NCBI GenBank assembly: GCA_963677325.2
Contig: CAXXGM010000008.1
Span: 620,001-684,000, forward strand
DNA: 64,000 nt
Reading direction: 5' to 3'
Source: G963677325 sp963677325
GTDB lineage: Bacteria; Bacteroidota; Bacteroidia; Bacteroidales; Prolixibacteraceae
Below, piece by piece: positions 62,855-64,000 of the stretch (position 1 is its first letter; each line of letters starts with the position of its first letter). The notes under the pieces were generated by a model that made no database searches, was not told where the DNA came from, and worked only from the letters and a program-made list of their open reading frames with translations. A program made the translations under genes and the position numbers.

Positions 62855-64000
62855 TTACCAAAGTGGATTTTGAACCATTGCCTGATTGGCTACAATTTCA
62901 GTGGAAGGGATCGGCCATAACAGATCTCTTGTGCTTGCATTGGAATAATATTTAATGAAAGCTGCAGCGTAACCCTGAACGGTCATCTCGTTGGTCAGAT
63001 CCTGATATACCTGAAGGAATATTCCCCAACGGATTAAGTCAAATTTCCTCAGATTTTCCATGTTGAGTTCCCTCATTCTTTCATCCTGGATAACCTTTAA
63101 GAAAGCAGCTTTGGATGCAGTTTGCGTAGCCGTCAGGTCTGCGTCGGCCGCTGTCCAGATTGTGGCCGTAGCTGTGGCTCCCGTTCCGCCGCCGCCCGCA
63201 ATGGTAATAGTGGGGGCTGCAGTATATTGTCCTTCATTGTAATAGGTTACCCCGGTTAAATCGCGGCTTAGTGTAATCGCAGTCACTTTTCCTCCGGATA
63301 TTGTTGCAGTTCCGGTGGCTGTAACCGGTATCACGTTGCTTCCTGCACCGGCTGAGAAGGTTACAGTTGGTGCTGTGGTATAACCTGATCCGCCAGCGGT
63401 AACGGTAACACTTCTAACGCCGTTTGACCAGCCTCTTTCCCTTACGTCGTTGACGGCTTTGATCGCTGTCGCAGTAGGACCGTTATTAATTTCATTTTCG
63501 GCTTCAGCATACATTAGAAGAATGTCAGCGTATCTTAACAGCGGGACATTGATTGGGGTTGAGGTAGCAGCCTGAGGGGTCACTGTTTCGTATTCCCTTC
63601 TCCATTTACCAGGATATAACGCATTTTTTGTTGACTGAGCCACCGGATGGGTAACCATTGTTTTGGTCGGTTTTGAACCATAAGTAAAGTGCGCAATATC
63701 CCAGAATTTACGGTTATCCCCGGGTTCAAATACGTCATATAACCTGTTGGTGATGGTCATGTAAGCGGCATCCTGGCCCCAGGTTGTATTGGAAGCGGGA
63801 CCGTTGATATATCCCTGGTTACCGGCTTCAGTCCATTGGGTGGTGTTATTTCCCCAATACTCAACTTCCCAGATACTTTCTTTGATATCGTATTTATCCT
63901 GCGCCATGTTGATGAAAATCTTTGGATAGCTGGGATTTAAAACATGTGCTGCCTGTGGATCGTCCATGACCATCTTAGCCCACTTGCTTGCCTCGGGCAA
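62855..64000 (-). CDS. SusD/RagB-family protein with Gly-rich insertion, 5' end cut
   Basis: The frame enters from the right edge; the first codon in view is internal. About 381 residues are visible. VPLLRYADILLMYAEAENEI, VNDVRERGWSNGVRS, LKVIQDERMRELNMENLRKF and DLIRWGIFLQVY are SusD C-terminal motifs. Between the tetratricopeptide helix pair lies an ~95-residue beta-rich insertion with VTVTAGGSGYTTAPTVTFSA, SGGKVTAITLSRDL and AAPTITIAGGGGTGATATAT, a GSGYxxxPxV repeat unusual for SusD. It is followed by the DUF5017-like gene. SusC would be expected upstream, beyond the window. Confidence 0.9.
   Translation of the reverse strand: MPEASKWAKMVMDDPQAAHVLNPSYPKIFINMAQDKYDIKESIWEVEYWGNNTTQWTEAGNQGYINGPASNTTWGQDAAYMTITNRLYDVFEPGDNRKFWDIAHFTYGSKPTKTMVTHPVAQSTKNALYPGKWRREYETVTPQAATSTPINVPLLRYADILLMYAEAENEINNGPTATAIKAVNDVRERGWSNGVRSVTVTAGGSGYTTAPTVTFSAGAGSNVIPVTATGTATISGGKVTAITLSRDLTGVTYYNEGQYTAAPTITIAGGGGTGATATATIWTAADADLTATQTASKAAFLKVIQDERMRELNMENLRKFDLIRWGIFLQVYQDLTNEMTVQGYAAAFIKYYSNASTRDLLWPIPSTEIVANQAMVQNPLW

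Overview
The window looks like a chromosomal segment of a polysaccharide-degrading Bacteroidota, probably Bacteroidales-like. It carries SusC/SusD pairs, a BlaI/BlaR1-type module, lipoproteins with Bacteroidota-style signals and promoters resembling TAnnTTTG. Shine-Dalgarno sequences are rare, and all but five of the intact genes lie on the minus strand. No rRNA, tRNA or CRISPR array was seen.

Layout (minus strand unless noted). (1) 16143 down to 1: a polysaccharide utilization locus with SusC, SusD, an InlB-repeat lipoprotein, a clan GH-A-like hydrolase, a GH42-like protein, GH78, GH3 and a truncated TIM-barrel protein at the left edge. (2) 21363 to 16997: a second unit with a GH20-like protein, a paralog of the left-edge protein, the orphan C-terminal end of a lost hydrolase and a GH-A-like paralog. 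(3) 26255 to 21715: BlaI plus two BlaR1-like M56 proteins. (4) 26805-27698 (+): LppY/LpqO (DUF1259) protein; then an APC permease. (5) 35179 to 29463: ceramidase-like protein, DegT aminotransferase, Gfo/Idh oxidoreductase, PIG-L deacetylase and NagB-like protein, closed by a strong terminator. (6) 35450-36428: a decayed IS982-family element with recognisable terminal inverted repeats. (7) 42382 to 36429: second ceramidase-like protein, exported NagA-like deacetylase, propeller-like protein and sulfatase. (8) 42738-43813 (+): methylglyoxal synthase and a small lipoprotein. (9) 53044 to 43933: the complete kdp potassium system, including a 29-residue KdpF, a 67-residue membrane protein and a porin-like barrel. 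(10) 56050 to 53645 and 56639-58750 (+): two divergent putative glycosidases. (11) GAPDH, a sialate O-acetylesterase-like protein, a DUF5017-like lipoprotein and a SusD cut by the right edge.

The most interesting signals are in the non-coding DNA. Five minus-strand units (susC, the GH20-like gene, both ceramidase-like genes and the six-hairpin gene) share an AAAAGTATTAT-like box 18-19 nt upstream of a TAnnTTTG-like element. In four of them a second box lies exactly 21 bp further upstream. This suggests one AraC-type (for example HTCS) regulator controls the carbohydrate and amino-sugar genes together; no such regulator is encoded here. Several gaps carry quasi-palindromes built from 11-bp-phased words that differ from gap to gap. 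Two copies of a ~145-bp nested palindrome with terminal inverted repeats (MITE-like) lie at 1.4 and 56.4 kb.

Together the genes suggest capture and depolymerisation of a rhamnose-containing, probably sulfated or acylated glycan with amino-sugar parts, feeding deacetylation and deamination steps. The substrate itself is an inference.
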